A DNA stretch of 5,285 nt from Phenylobacterium sp. (GTDB lineage Bacteria > Pseudomonadota > Alphaproteobacteria > Caulobacterales > Caulobacteraceae): contig JAQGIJ010000319.1 of the NCBI GenBank assembly GCA_028291285.1, positions 1-5,285 of the forward strand. The letters run 5' to 3'. The stretch's first letter is position 1. Each line of letters starts with the position of its first letter. The position numbers and the translations under genes are program-made. Under the pieces are notes generated by a model that saw only the letters and a list, made by a program, of their open reading frames with translations, made no database searches and was not told where the DNA came from. Shown here piece after piece: positions 1-5,285 of this stretch.

Positions 1-402
1 TACGGGCTGGAGGCATGGGGCGACTATCAGGCCCAGCCTGGGTGGCGGCTCTCGGCCTCGCTGACGTATCTGGGAGAGGTGTTCGCCTTCAAGCCGGGCG
101 CGAGCGCACTGCTGCCGCTGACCCAGGCCGCCAACGATCCGAAGTACCAGGCGCAGTTGCGCTCCTCGATGGACCTGGGGCCGAAGGTGACCTTCGACAC
201 GGCCCTGCGCTATGTGAGCGCCCTGCCCGACCCGAGAGTCCCCGGCTACGCCGAGCTCAACGCCCGCCTTGGCTGGGACCTGACCGAGCGCCTGCGGCTG
301 TCGCTGGACGGGCGCAACCTGCTGCATGCGCGCCACGTGGAGTACGTGGCCGGAAGCGAGATCCCGCGCTCCGTCTTCGCGGACCTGCAATGGCGGTTCT
401 GA
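1..402 (+). CDS. TonB-dependent outer-membrane receptor, C-terminal end (5' truncated)
   Basis: The frame is open from the first base to a TGA at 400-402, giving the last 133 residues of a larger protein whose start lies outside the window. The visible part is the end of a beta-barrel: alternating polar and hydrophobic strands, each closing with aromatic residues (for example TALRYV and ARLGWDL), separated by short turns. Near the end are a GRNLLHARH segment, matching the GxNLLD-type signature of TonB-dependent receptors, and a final strand RSVFADLQWRF that ends in phenylalanine, the usual C-terminal signal for insertion by the BAM complex. The family imports siderophores, cobalamin or other ligands across the outer membrane using TonB/ExbBD energy. 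The substrate cannot be told, because the plug and most of the barrel are missing. The ending (VPGYAELNARL, NLLHARHVE, IPRSVFADLQWRF) resembles the receptor subgroup often found beside YfiR-family genes, which fits the next gene. Family call is firm; ligand is unknown. Confidence 0.88.
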   Translation, partial: YGLEAWGDYQAQPGWRLSASLTYLGEVFAFKPGASALLPLTQAANDPKYQAQLRSSMDLGPKVTFDTALRYVSALPDPRVPGYAELNARLGWDLTERLRLSLDGRNLLHARHVEYVAGSEIPRSVFADLQWRF

Positions 403-977
403 GGCTCGGTCGCAGGGCGCGCCGGACAGCCGGCGCCATGGTCGCCGCGATCCTCGCCGCCACCGTGCTGAACCTCGTGGGCCCGGCGTCGGCGAGCGCC
501 GAAGGCGCCTCGCTCGAATATGCCGTGAAGGCCAACTACCTCTACAAGTTCGGGCCCTTCGTGGAGTGGCCGCCGCGGGTGTTCGCCAGCCTGCAGAGCC
601 CGTTCAACGTCTGCGTCTTCGGCGAGGACCCGTTCGGACCGGCGCTGGACAGCGCCGTGCGCGGCCAGTCGGTGGGCGGCCACCGGGTCGCTGTGCGCCG
701 GCTCTCCAGCGTCAGCGGCGCGCCGGACTGCCACGTGCTCTACGTCGGCCGCTCGCGCAGCCAGTCGCCGGCGGAGGTGCTGAAGCTGGTCCGCGGCCTG
801 CCGATCCTGACCGTCACCGACGAGGGCCAGGGGGTCGGCGGCGGGATGGTGCAGTTCGTGTTGCGCGACGGGCGCGTGCGCTTCGGCCTCGACGTCGCCG
901 GCGCTGAGGCAAGCGGGCTGTCCATCAGCTCCAAGCTCCAGGCCCTGGCCACCAACGTCCGGCGCGGCGGCGGCTAG
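390..977 (+). CDS. YfiR family (DUF4154) periplasmic protein
   Basis: This 195-residue protein starts with an arginine-rich segment (R5, R8, R9, R11, R12), a hydrophobic stretch at about 15-32 and an ASASA region near 33-37, so it is probably exported with cleavage around residues 35-38. The mature part follows the YfiR/HmsC-like (DUF4154) pattern: YAVKANYLYKFGPFVEWPP (44-62), FNVCVFGEDPFG (72-83), GAPDCHVLYVG (110-120), LPILTVTDEG (137-146), GGGMVQF (150-156) and SGLSISSKLQALA (175-187). Cys75 and Cys114 sit where the family carries conserved cysteines. In Pseudomonas, YfiR is a redox-sensitive periplasmic repressor of the diguanylate cyclase YfiN. In many other bacteria DUF4154 proteins are encoded with a TonB receptor and a sensor protein. 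The ATG at 390 lies inside the receptor gene (13-bp overlap), suggesting translational coupling. An in-frame ATG at 438 is less likely because it would remove the basic n-region. No clear Shine-Dalgarno precedes either start. The RR pairs are not followed by a Tat consensus. Its specific partner is unknown. Confidence 0.85.
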   Translation: MAVLRLGRRARRTAGAMVAAILAATVLNLVGPASASAEGASLEYAVKANYLYKFGPFVEWPPRVFASLQSPFNVCVFGEDPFGPALDSAVRGQSVGGHRVAVRRLSSVSGAPDCHVLYVGRSRSQSPAEVLKLVRGLPILTVTDEGQGVGGGMVQFVLRDGRVRFGLDVAGAEASGLSISSKLQALATNVRRGGG

Positions 978-984
978 ATCCAGG

Positions 985-1004
985 GCCGCCCGGCGCACGG
1001 CGGC
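985..1004 (+). terminator. Weak GC-rich stem-loop after the YfiR gene
   Basis: GCCGCC at 985-990 and GGCGGC at 999-1004 form a perfect 6-bp stem with an 8-base loop, starting 8 bases after the YfiR stop codon. The position suits an intrinsic terminator for the receptor-YfiR unit, but only GCTTGGGTT follows rather than a run of T, and the right arm ends just before a possible ileS promoter. In DNA this rich in G and C such stems arise easily by chance, so this is a tentative call. Confidence 0.22.
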
Positions 1005-1006
1005 GC

Positions 1007-1035
1007 TTGGGTTCGCGGCGCTCCTCTGTTAGAGG
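1007..1035 (+). promoter_or_regulatory. Candidate housekeeping promoter for ileS
   Basis: TTGGGTT at 1007-1013 and GTTAGAGG at 1028-1035 are separated by 14 bases. The Caulobacter housekeeping consensus is TTGACGS, 10-14 bases, GCTANAWC. The -35 keeps TTG and the -10 keeps G, T, A and A at key places, so the match is partial. It is the best-placed promoter-like pair between the YfiR gene and ileS and would start transcription near 1041, leaving a leader of about 125 bases. The -10 region also lies in a 5-bp dyad, CCTCT-GTT-AGAGG (1023-1035). Confidence 0.35.
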
Positions 1036-1044
1036 CTTCGCCCC

Positions 1045-1161
1045 ATGACTTCGGGTCGGAAAGCTCTGCGAATTACTCGCCCGGCGTGACGCGGCCGGAC
1101 GAGTTCCGTTCCAGCGCGCGCCGGGTTCACCCCGCACCTCACCTTCCGAACCAGGCTGGAA
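1045..1161 (+). promoter_or_regulatory. Structured ileS leader with possible leader ORF (candidate attenuator)
   Basis: This untranslated stretch before ileS holds several elements. A 14-codon ORF (1045-1089, MTSGRKALRITRPA) has AGAGG nine bases upstream. Stem A pairs 1075-1085 with 1094-1104 (ten pairs and one C/A mismatch, 8-base loop). Stem B pairs 1079-1088 with 1117-1126 (eight Watson-Crick pairs and two G-U). It shares its left arm with stem A, so the two exclude each other. A third 7-bp pairing, TTCCAGC (1109-1115) with GCTGGAA (1155-1161), would cover the GGAAAG that serves as the ileS ribosome binding site. Mutually exclusive stems in front of an aminoacyl-tRNA synthetase gene recall attenuators or translational switches, but no T-box signature or poly-T terminator is seen. 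High GC makes chance pairing likely, so function is unproven. Confidence 0.22.
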
Positions 1162-1167
1162 AGTTCC

Positions 1168-4110
1168 ATGGCCGACGACGCTGAAAAGCCCCCTTCTGAA
1201 GTTAAGAACGGGCGCGACTACCGCGAGACCGTCTTCCTTCCCGACACCCCGTTCCCGATGCGTGCGGGCCTGCCGAAGCTCGAGCCGCAGATCCTCGAGC
1301 GCTGGGCGGATATCGACCTCTACAACGCCATGCGCAGCGCGCGGCAGGCGGCGAACGCCCCGCTCTACGTGCTGCACGACGGGCCGCCCTATGCGAACGG
1401 CGCGATCCACATCGGCCACGCGCTGAACAAGATACTCAAGGACTTCGTCGTCCGCTCCCGCTTCGCGCTCGGCTACGACGTCGACTACGTCCCCGGCTGG
1501 GACTGCCACGGCCTGCCGATCGAGTGGAAGATCGAGGAGCAGTACCGCGCCAAGGGCCGGCGCAAGGACGACGTGCCGGTGGCGGAGTTCCGCGCCGAGT
1601 GCCGCGCCTACGCCGCCCACTGGATCGGCGAGCAGATGCGCGAGTTCCAGCGTCTGGGCGTCACCGGCGACTGGGCCCACCGCTACGCCACCATGGACTA
1701 TGCGAGCGAGGCGGCCATCGTCGCCGAGTTCCACAAGTTCCTGACCTCCAACCAGCTCTACCGCGGATCCAAGCCGGTGATGTGGAGCCCGGTGGAGCGC
1801 ACGGCCCTGGCCGACGCCGAGGTCGAGTACCACGACCACGTCAGCCCCACGGTCTGGGTGAAGTTCCCGGTGGTCGAAGGATCCGACGCTGCGCGCGGCG
1901 CCTCGGTGGTGATCTGGACCACCACCCCCTGGACGATCCCGGCCAACCGCGCGGTCAGCTACACTCCGGCCATCGCCTACGCCGTCTACCAGGTCGAGGC
2001 GATGGAGGAGGGCCTGGCCTTCGAGCCCTGGGCCCGGCCGGGCGACAAGCTGATCCTCGCCGAGAAGCTTGCCTCCGAGGTCATGAAGGCCGCCAAGGTC
2101 GCGCGCTTCCGCAAGGTCGAGAGCCTCGACGGCGAGGGCATGGAGCTGGCCCATCCGCTGGCCGGCCTCGACGGCTACTACGGCTTCGCCGTGCCGATGC
2201 TGGCCGGCGACCACGTCACCGACGACGCCGGGACCGGCTTCGTGCACACCGCGCCCGGCCACGGCGCGGACGACTATCTGGTCTGGCTGGCGCACGGCCA
2301 TCGCGAGATCCCCGACACCGTGGATCCGGACGGCGCCTACTATCCGCACGTGGCGCTGTTCGCGGGCCTGAAGGTGCTGGAGACCGAGGGCAAGAAGGCC
2401 GGCAAGTTCGGCCCGGCCAACGACGCCGTCATCGCCAGGCTGATCGAGGCCGGGAATTTGCTGGCGCGCGGGCGGGTGGCGCACACCTATCCGCACTCCT
2501 GGCGCTCGAAGGCGCCGGTGATCTTCCGCAACACCCCGCAGTGGTTCATCCGCATCGACCAGCCGATCGAGGACGCGGCGCACGCCGGCCGGGGCCGCAC
2601 CCTGCGCGAGACGGCGCTGGCCGCCATCGAATCCACCGCCTTCTATCCGGCCTCGGGGAAGAACCGCATCGGCGCCATGGTCGAGGGCCGCCCGGACTGG
2701 CTGATCAGCCGCCAGCGCGCCTGGGGCTCGCCGATGGCCATGTTCGTCGACAAGGCCACCGGCCAGCCGCTGCACGACGCCGCGGTGAACGCCCGCATCG
2801 TCGAGATCATCGCCAAGGAAGGCGCCGACGCCTGGTTCGTGCGCCCGGTCGAGGACTTCCTGGGCGGCGTCGACGCGTCGCGCTTCGAGAAGATCGAGGA
2901 CATCCTCGACGTCTGGTTCGACAGCGGTTCGACGCACGCCTTCGTGCTGGAGGGCCGGCCGAGCGACCGCCAGCCGACCCACTCGCCCGCCGACCTCTAC
3001 CTGGAGGGCTCGGACCAGCACCGCGGCTGGTTCCAATCCTCGCTGCTGGAGAGCTCCGGGACCCGCGGCCGCGCGCCGTTCAAGGGCGTCCTGACCCACG
3101 GCTTCACCCTCGACGAGAAGGGGGAGAAGATGTCGAAGTCTCTGGGCAACACAGTCGACCCGCAGTCCGTCATCAAGGACAGCGGCGCCGAGATCCTCAG
3201 GCTCTGGGCGGCCATGGTCGACTACGGCGATGACCAGCGGATCGGCAAGACCATCCTGCAGACCACCACCGACGCCTACCGCAAGGTCCGCAACACCCTG
3301 CGCTACATGCTGGGCGCGCTGGCGGGCTTCAGCGAGCCGGAGAAGGTGGGCGTGCCGGATATGCCGCCGCTCGAGCGCTACGTCCTGCACCGGCTCTGGA
3401 CGCTCGATCAGGAGGTCCGCGCCGCCTACGAGCGCTACGCCTTCCAGGACGTGACGCGGGCGCTGGTGGAGTTCTGCCAGACCGACCTCTCGGCGCTGTT
3501 CTTCGACATCCGCAGGGACAGCCTCTACTGCGACCGGCCGGACAGCCTGCGCCGCCGCGCCGCCCGCACCGTGATGGACGCGGCCTTCGAGCGGCTGACG
3601 ATCTGGCTCGCCCCGCTCATGCCCTTCACCACCGAGGAGGCCTGGACGATGCGCTTCCCGGAGGCCGGCTCCAACTGCCTGCGGGTGATCCCCGAGACGC
3701 CGATGGCCTGGCGCAACGAGGCCGAGGCCGAGCGCTGGGCGAAGGTGCAGGCGGTGACCTCGGTGGTCACCGGCGCGCTGGAGGTCGAGCGCCGCGAGAA
3801 GCGCATCGGCGCGGCGCTGGAAGCTGCGCCGCGGGTGCACGTCGCCGACCCCGCCCTGCTCGCCGCCTTTGAGGGCCTGGACGCCGCCGAGGTGTTCCGC
3901 ACCAGCGCCGCCGAGCTCCTCGCCGACGACGGCCCCGCCGGGGCCTTCCGGCTGGCCGAGGTGGCGGTCGAGCCGGTCCGCGCCGACGGCTGCAAGTGCG
4001 CCCGCTGCTGGCGCATCCTGCCGGAGGTCACGCCGCCGAAGATGCTCTGCCTGCGCTGCGACGCGGCCGTGGAGACCTGGGACGCCGCGCACCAGACGGT
4101 GGCGGCATGA
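1168..4110 (+). CDS. ileS: Isoleucyl-tRNA synthetase (IleRS, type 1)
   Basis: This 980-residue cytoplasmic enzyme attaches isoleucine to tRNA-Ile using ATP and hydrolyses mischarged valine. It is slightly longer than the 938-residue E. coli protein. Class I signatures are in order: HIGH at 81-84, GWDCHGLPIE at 110-119, the CP1 editing domain with WTTTPWT at 250-256 and GTGFVHTAPGHGADDY at 355-370 (the editing aspartate lies here), WLISRQRAWG at 511-520, DVWFDSG at 581-587, LEGSDQHRGWFQ at 612-623 and KMSKS at 654-658. The anticodon-binding helical domain follows at about 700-860. The C terminus has a zinc finger with Cys944, Cys947, Cys961 and Cys964, typical of bacterial type-1 IleRS. No active-site residue appears to be lost. 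The ATG at 1168 is preceded by GGAAAG four bases upstream; the frame has no earlier ATG, GTG or TTG after the TGA at 1087-1089, which fixes the start. Thirty-six isoleucines use ATC and one, Ile89, uses ATA. lspA follows after 10 bp. Confidence 0.98.
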   Translation: MADDAEKPPSEVKNGRDYRETVFLPDTPFPMRAGLPKLEPQILERWADIDLYNAMRSARQAANAPLYVLHDGPPYANGAIHIGHALNKILKDFVVRSRFALGYDVDYVPGWDCHGLPIEWKIEEQYRAKGRRKDDVPVAEFRAECRAYAAHWIGEQMREFQRLGVTGDWAHRYATMDYASEAAIVAEFHKFLTSNQLYRGSKPVMWSPVERTALADAEVEYHDHVSPTVWVKFPVVEGSDAARGASVVIWTTTPWTIPANRAVSYTPAIAYAVYQVEAMEEGLAFEPWARPGDKLILAEKLASEVMKAAKVARFRKVESLDGEGMELAHPLAGLDGYYGFAVPMLAGDHVTDDAGTGFVHTAPGHGADDYLVWLAHGHREIPDTVDPDGAYYPHVALFAGLKVLETEGKKAGKFGPANDAVIARLIEAGNLLARGRVAHTYPHSWRSKAPVIFRNTPQWFIRIDQPIEDAAHAGRGRTLRETALAAIESTAFYPASGKNRIGAMVEGRPDWLISRQRAWGSPMAMFVDKATGQPLHDAAVNARIVEIIAKEGADAWFVRPVEDFLGGVDASRFEKIEDILDVWFDSGSTHAFVLEGRPSDRQPTHSPADLYLEGSDQHRGWFQSSLLESSGTRGRAPFKGVLTHGFTLDEKGEKMSKSLGNTVDPQSVIKDSGAEILRLWAAMVDYGDDQRIGKTILQTTTDAYRKVRNTLRYMLGALAGFSEPEKVGVPDMPPLERYVLHRLWTLDQEVRAAYERYAFQDVTRALVEFCQTDLSALFFDIRRDSLYCDRPDSLRRRAARTVMDAAFERLTIWLAPLMPFTTEEAWTMRFPEAGSNCLRVIPETPMAWRNEAEAERWAKVQAVTSVVTGALEVERREKRIGAALEAAPRVHVADPALLAAFEGLDAAEVFRTSAAELLADDGPAGAFRLAEVAVEPVRADGCKCARCWRILPEVTPPKMLCLRCDAAVETWDAAHQTVAA

Positions 4111-4123
4111 GGGGGGCCTCATG
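4106..4123 (+). promoter_or_regulatory. Hairpin spanning the ileS stop and lspA start
   Basis: CATGAGG (4106-4112), GGGG loop (4113-4116) and CCTCATG (4117-4123) form a perfect 7-bp inverted repeat. Its left arm contains the ileS stop codon (4108-4110) and its right arm ends with the lspA ATG (4121-4123); the G-rich segment that would act as the lspA ribosome binding site is in the left arm and loop. Folded in mRNA it would hide the lspA start, and a ribosome finishing ileS would open it. This is a classic arrangement for translational coupling. The repeat is seen directly; the role is inferred. Confidence 0.5.
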
Positions 4124-4639
4124 AGAGGGGTGACCAAGCTGGGGCTCGGCGCCTATGCGCTCGCCGCGCTGGTGGTCGTGCTGGACCAGCTCTCCAAGCA
4201 CTGGATCCTCGAGGTCTTCCAACTGCCGCTGAAGGGCACCGTGCCGGTGGCCGGCCCCTTCCACCTGACCATGGTCTGGAACAAGGGCGTCAGCTTCGGC
4301 CTGCTGCGCGCCGACATGGACCTGACCCGCTGGGCGCTGGCGGCCTTCTCGATCACCGTCTCGGTGGTCCTGGCCGTCTGGGCGCGCAATGCGACGCGCG
4401 GGCTGGCGGCGGTGGCGCTGGGCCTGGTCATGGGCGGGGCGGTCGGCAACGTCGTCGACCGCATCCGCTTCGCCGCGGTCGCCGACTTCATCGATGTCTC
4501 CCGGCTCTATTTCCCATGGATCTTCAACGTCGCCGATGCGGCGATCACCTGCGGCATCATCCTGCTGCTGCTGGACATGCTGCTGCAGGAGCGGCAGGGC
4601 GCGCCGGCGAAAGCCCAGAGCCATTCCCGATCAGGTTGA
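4121..4639 (+). CDS. lspA: Lipoprotein signal peptidase (signal peptidase II)
   Basis: This 172-residue inner-membrane aspartyl protease cleaves signal peptides from diacylglyceryl-modified prolipoproteins just before the lipidated cysteine. Four hydrophobic segments are visible at about 8-21, 69-87, 92-110 and 132-153. Family motifs are all present: DQLSK at 22-26, MVWNKGVSFG at 51-60, GNVVDRIRF at 109-117 and FNVADAAI at 135-142. Asp113 (in NVVDR) and Asp139 (in FNVAD) are the expected catalytic pair, and Asn54 and Asn136 are the usual conserved asparagines. Length is normal for the family. The ATG at 4121 lies 10 bp after the ileS stop and is preceded by GAGGGGGG; reading further upstream in this frame only gives a shadow of ileS. 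An in-frame GTG at 4130 is possible but would be poorly spaced. The gene is probably co-transcribed with ileS, an arrangement common in proteobacteria, and its neighbour downstream encodes a likely substrate. Confidence 0.97.
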   Translation: MRGVTKLGLGAYALAALVVVLDQLSKHWILEVFQLPLKGTVPVAGPFHLTMVWNKGVSFGLLRADMDLTRWALAAFSITVSVVLAVWARNATRGLAAVALGLVMGGAVGNVVDRIRFAAVADFIDVSRLYFPWIFNVADAAITCGIILLLLDMLLQERQGAPAKAQSHSRSG

Positions 4640-4659
4640 CGGAACCTGCGGTCTAATGC
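4636..4659 (+). promoter_or_regulatory. Candidate promoter for the lipoprotein gene, overlapping the lspA stop
   Basis: TTGACGG at 4636-4642 is an exact match to the Caulobacter-type -35 consensus and contains the lspA stop TGA (4637-4639). The best -10 candidate is TCTAATGC at 4652-4659, which keeps CTA and the final C of GCTANAWC. The gap of nine bases is one shorter than the usual 10-14, so the pair is imperfect. It would give the downstream gene its own transcription with a leader of about 70 bases. Confidence 0.35.
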
Positions 4660-4676
4660 GCGTGGCGCGTTCGTCG

Positions 4677-4695
4677 GGATTGCGCTAATCAATCC
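4677..4695. repeat. 19-bp dyad, possible operator
   Basis: GGATTG at 4677-4682 and CAATCC at 4690-4695 are perfect 6-bp inverted arms around the 7-base centre CGCTAAT. The element sits midway between lspA and the lipoprotein gene and is AT-richer than its surroundings. It could be a regulator binding site or a short RNA stem; nothing identifies a binding protein. Confidence 0.3.
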
Positions 4696-4703
4696 GTCAC
4701 TTC

Positions 4704-4717
4704 GGCCGGGGGCGGCC
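4704..4717 (+). repeat. Short GC hairpin before the lipoprotein ribosome binding site
   Basis: GGCCG (4704-4708), GGGG loop and CGGCC (4713-4717) form a 5-bp stem ending three bases before AGGAG at 4721-4725. No T-run follows, so it is not a convincing terminator. It may influence ribosome access to the following gene, or may be chance in GC-rich DNA. Confidence 0.25.
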
Positions 4718-4737
4718 ATTAGGAGCTAACGAGGTTC

Positions 4738-5285
4738 ATGAGCGTCAACCGTGTGATCGTCGCTTCCGCCCTGATCGCCGCGGCCGGTCTCGCGGGATGC
4801 CAGTCCGCCAGCAAGGCGCTGGGCATGACCAAGGTGACCCCCGACGAGTTCCGGGTCGTCACCAAGGCGCCCCTCGTGGTGCCGCCGGACTACGGCCTGC
4901 GCCCGCCGGCCCCGGGTGAGCCGCGCCCGCAGGAGCTGCAGCCGGAGAGCGCCGCACGCACCGCCCTGCTCGGCCAGCGCGAGGCCCAGGTCCGCACCGA
5001 CGGCGAGAAGCTGCTGGTGGCCAAGGCCGGCGCCGAGAAGGCCGATCCGCTGATCCGCTACGTGGTCGACGACGAGTTCGGCGATGTCGCGCACAAGGAC
5101 AAGAGCTTCGCCGACCGCGTGATGTTCTGGCGCAGCAGCGGCGGCGCCAAGGCGGCCGACGTCGGCCAGAACACGCCTGCGCCCGTGGATCCCGTCGCCG
5201 AGCAGCAGCGCGTCGCCGGTCTCACCGGCGCCAAGCCGGTGGTCATCCAGCGCGACGAGAACCGCCACCTGAAGCTGCCGGGGCT
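4738..5285 (+). CDS. DUF3035 family outer-membrane lipoprotein, probable BamF-type BAM subunit (3' truncated)
   Basis: The frame is open from ATG 4738 to the window end, showing 182 residues of an unfinished protein. Residues 1-21 are a lipoprotein signal: Arg5, a hydrophobic core at 6-19 and the lipobox LAGC, with Cys21 as the lipidated residue. Gln22 at position +2 favours the outer membrane over inner-membrane retention. The mature part begins with PDEFRVVTKAPLVVPPDYGLRPP (35-57 in register), a pattern I associate with DUF3035, then a proline-rich linker (55-70), a charged segment (80-103) and IRYVVDDEFGD (106-116). The PLVVPPD motif resembles the PLxVPPDL motif of BamC. In Caulobacter an alphaproteobacterial BAM lipoprotein named BamF was reported with a BamC-like motif; equating this gene with BamF is probable but from memory. 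Possible ribosome binding sites are AGGAG at 4721-4725 (12 bases away) and GAGG at 4731-4734 (3 bases away). It follows lspA by 98 bp. Confidence 0.82.
   Translation, partial: MSVNRVIVASALIAAAGLAGCQSASKALGMTKVTPDEFRVVTKAPLVVPPDYGLRPPAPGEPRPQELQPESAARTALLGQREAQVRTDGEKLLVAKAGAEKADPLIRYVVDDEFGDVAHKDKSFADRVMFWRSSGGAKAADVGQNTPAPVDPVAEQQRVAGLTGAKPVVIQRDENRHLKLPG

Noticed and set aside
15..389. Upstream extension of the YfiR frame to an ATG near base 15
   Set aside because: It would overlap the receptor coding sequence for its whole length, its residues are arginine- and proline-rich shadow sequence, and it would bury the signal peptide inside the protein.
1036..1167. T-box riboswitch before ileS
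   Set aside because: No conserved T-box sequence, specifier loop or terminator/antiterminator with a T-run could be found; T-boxes are also mainly a Gram-positive feature.
1524..3233. A 569-codon frame within ileS on the same strand, shifted in phase
   Set aside because: It is Arg/Gly-rich shadow translation with no family motifs, while the ileS frame is unbroken and fully conserved in motif content.
925..4137. A minus-strand open frame of about 1070 codons running opposite ileS
   Set aside because: It mirrors ileS almost exactly. Strong G/C preference at third codon positions removes stops on the opposite strand. The translation is a low-complexity mix rich in Arg, Gly, Ala, Val, Asp and His with no recognisable motif.
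4657..4671. GC stem CGCG-TGG-CGCG as a terminator for lspA
   Set aside because: The stem is only 4 bp plus a wobble pair, with a 3-base loop and no T-run; too weak to call.
4726..5268. A minus-strand frame opposite the lipoprotein gene
   Set aside because: The plus-strand frame has a signal peptide, a lipobox and family motifs; the reverse frame shows none and is explained by codon bias.
1..5285. CRISPR arrays, insertion sequences, tRNA or rRNA genes, and prophage or defence genes
   Set aside because: No spaced direct repeats, transposase motifs, cloverleaf sequences or defence domains were seen. Coding sequence fills nearly the entire window with uniform composition.

Overview
The window is very GC-rich (most codons end in G or C), with gene content and order typical of an alphaproteobacterium. 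The best fit is Caulobacterales (Caulobacter or Phenylobacterium-like): a type-1 isoleucyl-tRNA synthetase, lspA and a DUF3035-family lipoprotein lie in a row, and candidate promoters resemble the Caulobacter housekeeping form. This placement is an inference from gene family and composition, not from a database match.

Layout, all genes on the + strand. (1) Positions 1-402 are the 3' end of a TonB-dependent outer-membrane receptor. (2) Positions 390-977, overlapping it by 13 bp, encode a secreted YfiR/DUF4154 protein. Together these look like a receptor plus periplasmic-sensor module whose signalling partner, if any, lies upstream of the window. (3) Positions 978-1167 are an intergenic leader with a weak promoter candidate, a possible 14-codon leader ORF and several competing inverted repeats. 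(4) Positions 1168-4110 are a complete ileS. (5) After a 10-bp gap, 4121-4639 are a complete lspA (prolipoprotein signal peptidase). (6) Positions 4640-4737 are a short intergenic region with a promoter-like TTGACGG and two small dyads. (7) From 4738 to the window end is the 5' part of a DUF3035 lipoprotein, a probable BamF-type accessory subunit of the outer-membrane beta-barrel assembly machine.

The right half is a housekeeping block: IleRS charges tRNA-Ile, LspA matures lipoproteins, and the next gene encodes a lipoprotein that would be an LspA substrate. The left half is an accessory surface-sensing or uptake module that ends just before this block. No clearly new biological system is visible. 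The points most worth a second look are small-scale: a 7-bp hairpin spanning the ileS stop and lspA start, the structured ileS leader, and the receptor/YfiR pair.
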